Assembly (NCBI GenBank): GCA_003520455.1
Contig: DOUV01000037.1
Location: 1 to 7,422 of the forward strand
Direction of reading: 5' to 3'
DNA: 7,422 nt
DNA from: Chloroflexota bacterium
GTDB taxonomy: Bacteria; Chloroflexota; Anaerolineae; Ardenticatenales; Ardenticatenaceae
A program made the position numbers and the translations under genes. This document shows, one piece after another, positions 5,933 through 7,422 of this stretch (positions within the stretch are counted from its first letter, which is position 1; each line of letters starts with the position of its first letter). A model generated the notes under the pieces. The model searched no databases, was not told the DNA's origin, and saw nothing but the letters and a program-made list of their open reading frames with translations.

Positions 5933-7120
5933 GTGAGCGCCTGGAACTATCTGAAGTATGGCAAGCGCGTCTTCTGGAAGGCGGGGGCGTCCCCGCTCTA
6001 CTTCGTCCTCTTCGTGACGAAGAACTGCAACGCCCGGTGCGGCCACTGCCTCCTGGGCAGTCACATTCGCCACACCGGTGAGCTCACCTTTGACGAGCTG
6101 GCGAAGGTCAGCGCGAGCATGGACGACATGCTCTTCTTTACGCCCACGGGCGGCGAGCCCTGGCTGCGTGCGGATCTGCCCGAGATTGTGAAGGTTTTTC
6201 ATAAGAATAACCACGTTCTCAACTGCGGGATCCCCTCCAACGGCAGCCTCACCGCCCGCGAGGTCGAGGGGGCCCGCGAGATTCTGGACAGCTGTCCCGA
6301 CCTGGACCTCCACATCGACATCTCGATTGATGGCATCGAGGATCAGCACGACAAGTTCCGCGGCTACCCCGGTCTGTTCGATCGTGCGGTGACGACCTAC
6401 AAAGCGCTGCGCGAGCTGGAGCGCCACTACCATAACTTCAGCGTCAACATCCAGATCGCCGTCAGCGGCTACAACGACGAGATGCTCCTCGACATCTACA
6501 ACTACCTCCAGCAGAAAGTTGGCGTCAGCACAGTGTTCACGCTGCTCATCCGCGGCGCCCCCAAGGACCCCGGTGCGACCTGGAGTGCCCCGATTGACCC
6601 GGCCGCGGCGAACTTCAAGATCGAGAACTACGAGAACTTCCATATGGTTCTCGAGCGCGACAACTTGAATCGCAAGCTCCCGGGCTACTCGAAGATGCCG
6701 TTCAGTGACTTTATCAATGCCAAGCGGATCATCCGTCCCAAACTCATCGCCAAGATGGTGAAGGAGCGCAAGGCGCTGATGCCCTGCTACGCCGGAAGTC
6801 TTGGTGGCGCGATGTTCTCGAATGGGGACGTGCTGGCCTGCGAACTGCTGGAAGATCGAGTGTTGGGGAATGTCCGCGATCATGATTACGACTTTAAGAA
6901 GATCTGGTTCAGCCAGAAGGGCGATGAGGCCCGCAAGTGGATCAAAGACACGCAGTGCTTCTGCACCTACGAGTGCTTTCTGACTATCAACATTCTCTTC
7001 AATCCGATGATGTACCCGCTAATCATGCGTGAGTGGGCCGGCCTGAAGTGGGCGAAGTTCAAGCACGGGCTTCAGACCCGGAAGTTGGCTCCTGAGGTCG
7101 AAACCGCGCGCGCGCACTGA
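5933..7120 (+). CDS. Radical SAM protein with SPASM-like C-terminal domain (D)
   Basis: A 395-residue enzyme from the GTG at 5933. The radical SAM motif CNARCGHC (C32, C36, C39) follows a short N-terminus; TGGEP (72-76) and DISIDGIEDQHD (129-140) fit the AdoMet barrel. The C-terminal region has C285-X12-G-X4-C303, the first half of a SPASM domain, then LGNVRD. Its second half is unusual: C342, C344 and C348 as CXCX3C instead of the common CX2CX5CX3C. At least one auxiliary iron-sulfur cluster is likely. The tail (about 352-395) has a hydrophobic, Trp-containing stretch. It lies 252 nt after gene C and is followed by an intrinsic terminator, so it is the last gene of the unit. SPASM enzymes include peptide maturases and dehydrogenases; the substrate here is unknown. 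It is clearly different from gene B in sequence. Confidence 0.88.
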   Translation: MSAWNYLKYGKRVFWKAGASPLYFVLFVTKNCNARCGHCLLGSHIRHTGELTFDELAKVSASMDDMLFFTPTGGEPWLRADLPEIVKVFHKNNHVLNCGIPSNGSLTAREVEGAREILDSCPDLDLHIDISIDGIEDQHDKFRGYPGLFDRAVTTYKALRELERHYHNFSVNIQIAVSGYNDEMLLDIYNYLQQKVGVSTVFTLLIRGAPKDPGATWSAPIDPAAANFKIENYENFHMVLERDNLNRKLPGYSKMPFSDFINAKRIIRPKLIAKMVKERKALMPCYAGSLGGAMFSNGDVLACELLEDRVLGNVRDHDYDFKKIWFSQKGDEARKWIKDTQCFCTYECFLTINILFNPMMYPLIMREWAGLKWAKFKHGLQTRKLAPEVETARAH

Positions 7121-7140
7121 GAGGATCGCTCTCCAGCCGG

Positions 7141-7176
7141 CGAGCCCGCTTCGAGTGAAGCGGGCTCGTTTGCTTT
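7141..7176 (+). terminator. Intrinsic terminator closing the radical SAM cluster
   Basis: A perfect 12-bp stem, CGAGCCCGCTTC (7141-7152) with its complement (7157-7168), has a GAGT loop and is followed by TTTGCTTT. It begins 20 nt after the stop of gene D. The minus-strand side lacks a T-run, so it works for plus-strand transcripts only. Confidence 0.88.
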
Positions 7177-7246
7177 GGGCGGTTCGTGCGCTCTGCCGCC
7201 GGCCCGCCCCCGCCCAGCACACCGCATTCAATTCGAGCGATGAACA

Positions 7247-7280
7247 AAAAGGCCCATTGCCGAGTCGCGATGGGCCTTTT
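7247..7280. terminator. Bidirectional intrinsic terminator
   Basis: AAAAGGCCCAT (7247-7257) pairs fully with ATGGGCCTTTT (7270-7280), and three further pairs close a 6-nt loop. The plus strand ends in TTTT, the minus strand in TTTTTG, so it can stop transcription both ways. As the cluster already has its own terminator, this one may end a minus-strand transcript entering from the right. Confidence 0.8.
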
Positions 7281-7301
7281 ATCCTGTTGAGAGGGAGTTG
7301 C

Positions 7302-7360
7302 GGCAAGAACCTTGCCCGGCCAGCCGGTTGCCTCCCGAGAGGGTTGACCCTTGCGGGAGG
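7302..7360. repeat. Run of short hairpins at the right end
   Basis: Three inverted repeats follow each other: GGCAAG/CTTGCC (7302-7307 with 7311-7316), CCGG/CCGG (7316-7319 with 7324-7327) and CCTCCCG/CGGGAGG (7331-7337 with 7354-7360, with an inner AGGG/CCCT). The first two overlap at one base. No T-run follows on the plus strand. On the minus strand they precede the bidirectional terminator, as in a small RNA or the 3' end of a transcript. No open reading frame with gene-like features is seen from 7281 to 7422. Confidence 0.35.
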
Positions 7361-7422
7361 GCGCACCGAGTGAAAGTGGCAGCGCCTGGCCGGACTCTGG
7401 AGCGCCGGTCAAGAAATCCCGG

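Noticed and set aside
5677..6081. 134-codon plus-strand frame whose GTG overlaps the stop of gene C (GTGA)
   Set aside because: The overlap looks like translational coupling, but there is no spaced Shine-Dalgarno, the composition is Arg/Pro/Gly-rich, and the frame runs about 150 nt into gene D, which has a perfect AGGAGG of its own.
3344..6883. Minus-strand open frame of 1179 codons across genes B, C and D
   Set aside because: It lies antisense to three genes with clear radical SAM motifs, and its translation is low-complexity Val/Leu/Asp/Gly/Arg text without domains. Long antisense frames arise when sense codons that read as stops on the other strand (TTA, CTA, TCA) are rare, as in this GC-rich DNA.
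1313..7120. Assignment to hopanoid (HpnH/HpnJ), bacteriochlorophyll (BchE) or tetraether-lipid radical SAM pathways
   Set aside because: The general fold fits, but I see no diagnostic motif or partner gene of these pathways; naming any would go beyond the sequence.

Overview
The window is GC-rich bacterial-looking DNA (about 60% GC or more by eye). Its centre is a four-gene plus-strand cluster in which every clear gene encodes a radical SAM enzyme. The four genes share a strong bias for G or C at third codon positions, so they look native to their host rather than recently acquired. The taxon cannot be fixed from the sequence. A high-GC anaerobe or facultative bacterium, perhaps Chloroflexota or a similar deep-branching group, is only a guess.

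Layout. Positions 137-526 (minus strand) encode a small DoxX-family membrane protein with a good Shine-Dalgarno and a convincing sigma70-like promoter about 190 nt upstream. Positions 527-1312 are a non-coding divergent region. It holds that promoter, a hairpin in the doxX leader, an AT-rich island with an operator-like palindrome, and a possible -10 box for the plus-strand cluster. Then follow (A) a B12-binding-type radical SAM protein (1313-2806), (B) a radical SAM protein with a twitch/SPASM-type C-terminal cysteine set (2978-4096), (C) a second B12-binding-type radical SAM protein (4187-5680) and (D) a second SPASM-like radical SAM protein (5933-7120, GTG start). A strong intrinsic terminator (7141-7176) closes the cluster. 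A bidirectional terminator (7247-7280) and GC-rich hairpins fill the right end.

How they may work together. The order B12-rSAM, SPASM-rSAM, B12-rSAM, SPASM-rSAM suggests successive radical steps on one substrate. B12-dependent family members typically do methylations, ring contractions or cyclisations; SPASM/twitch members often do two-electron oxidations or thioether/C-C bond formation. No transporter, regulator, glycosyltransferase or convincing precursor peptide accompanies them. The substrate is therefore unknown: a lipid, cofactor, sugar, or a peptide encoded elsewhere or by one of two very small, weakly supported ORFs in the gaps.

The gaps between the enzymes are 171, 90 and 252 nt, large for an operon. 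Those before each SPASM-type gene can fold into long closing stems that enclose further hairpins. These possible RNA elements and the all-radical-SAM composition are the main reasons to look again.
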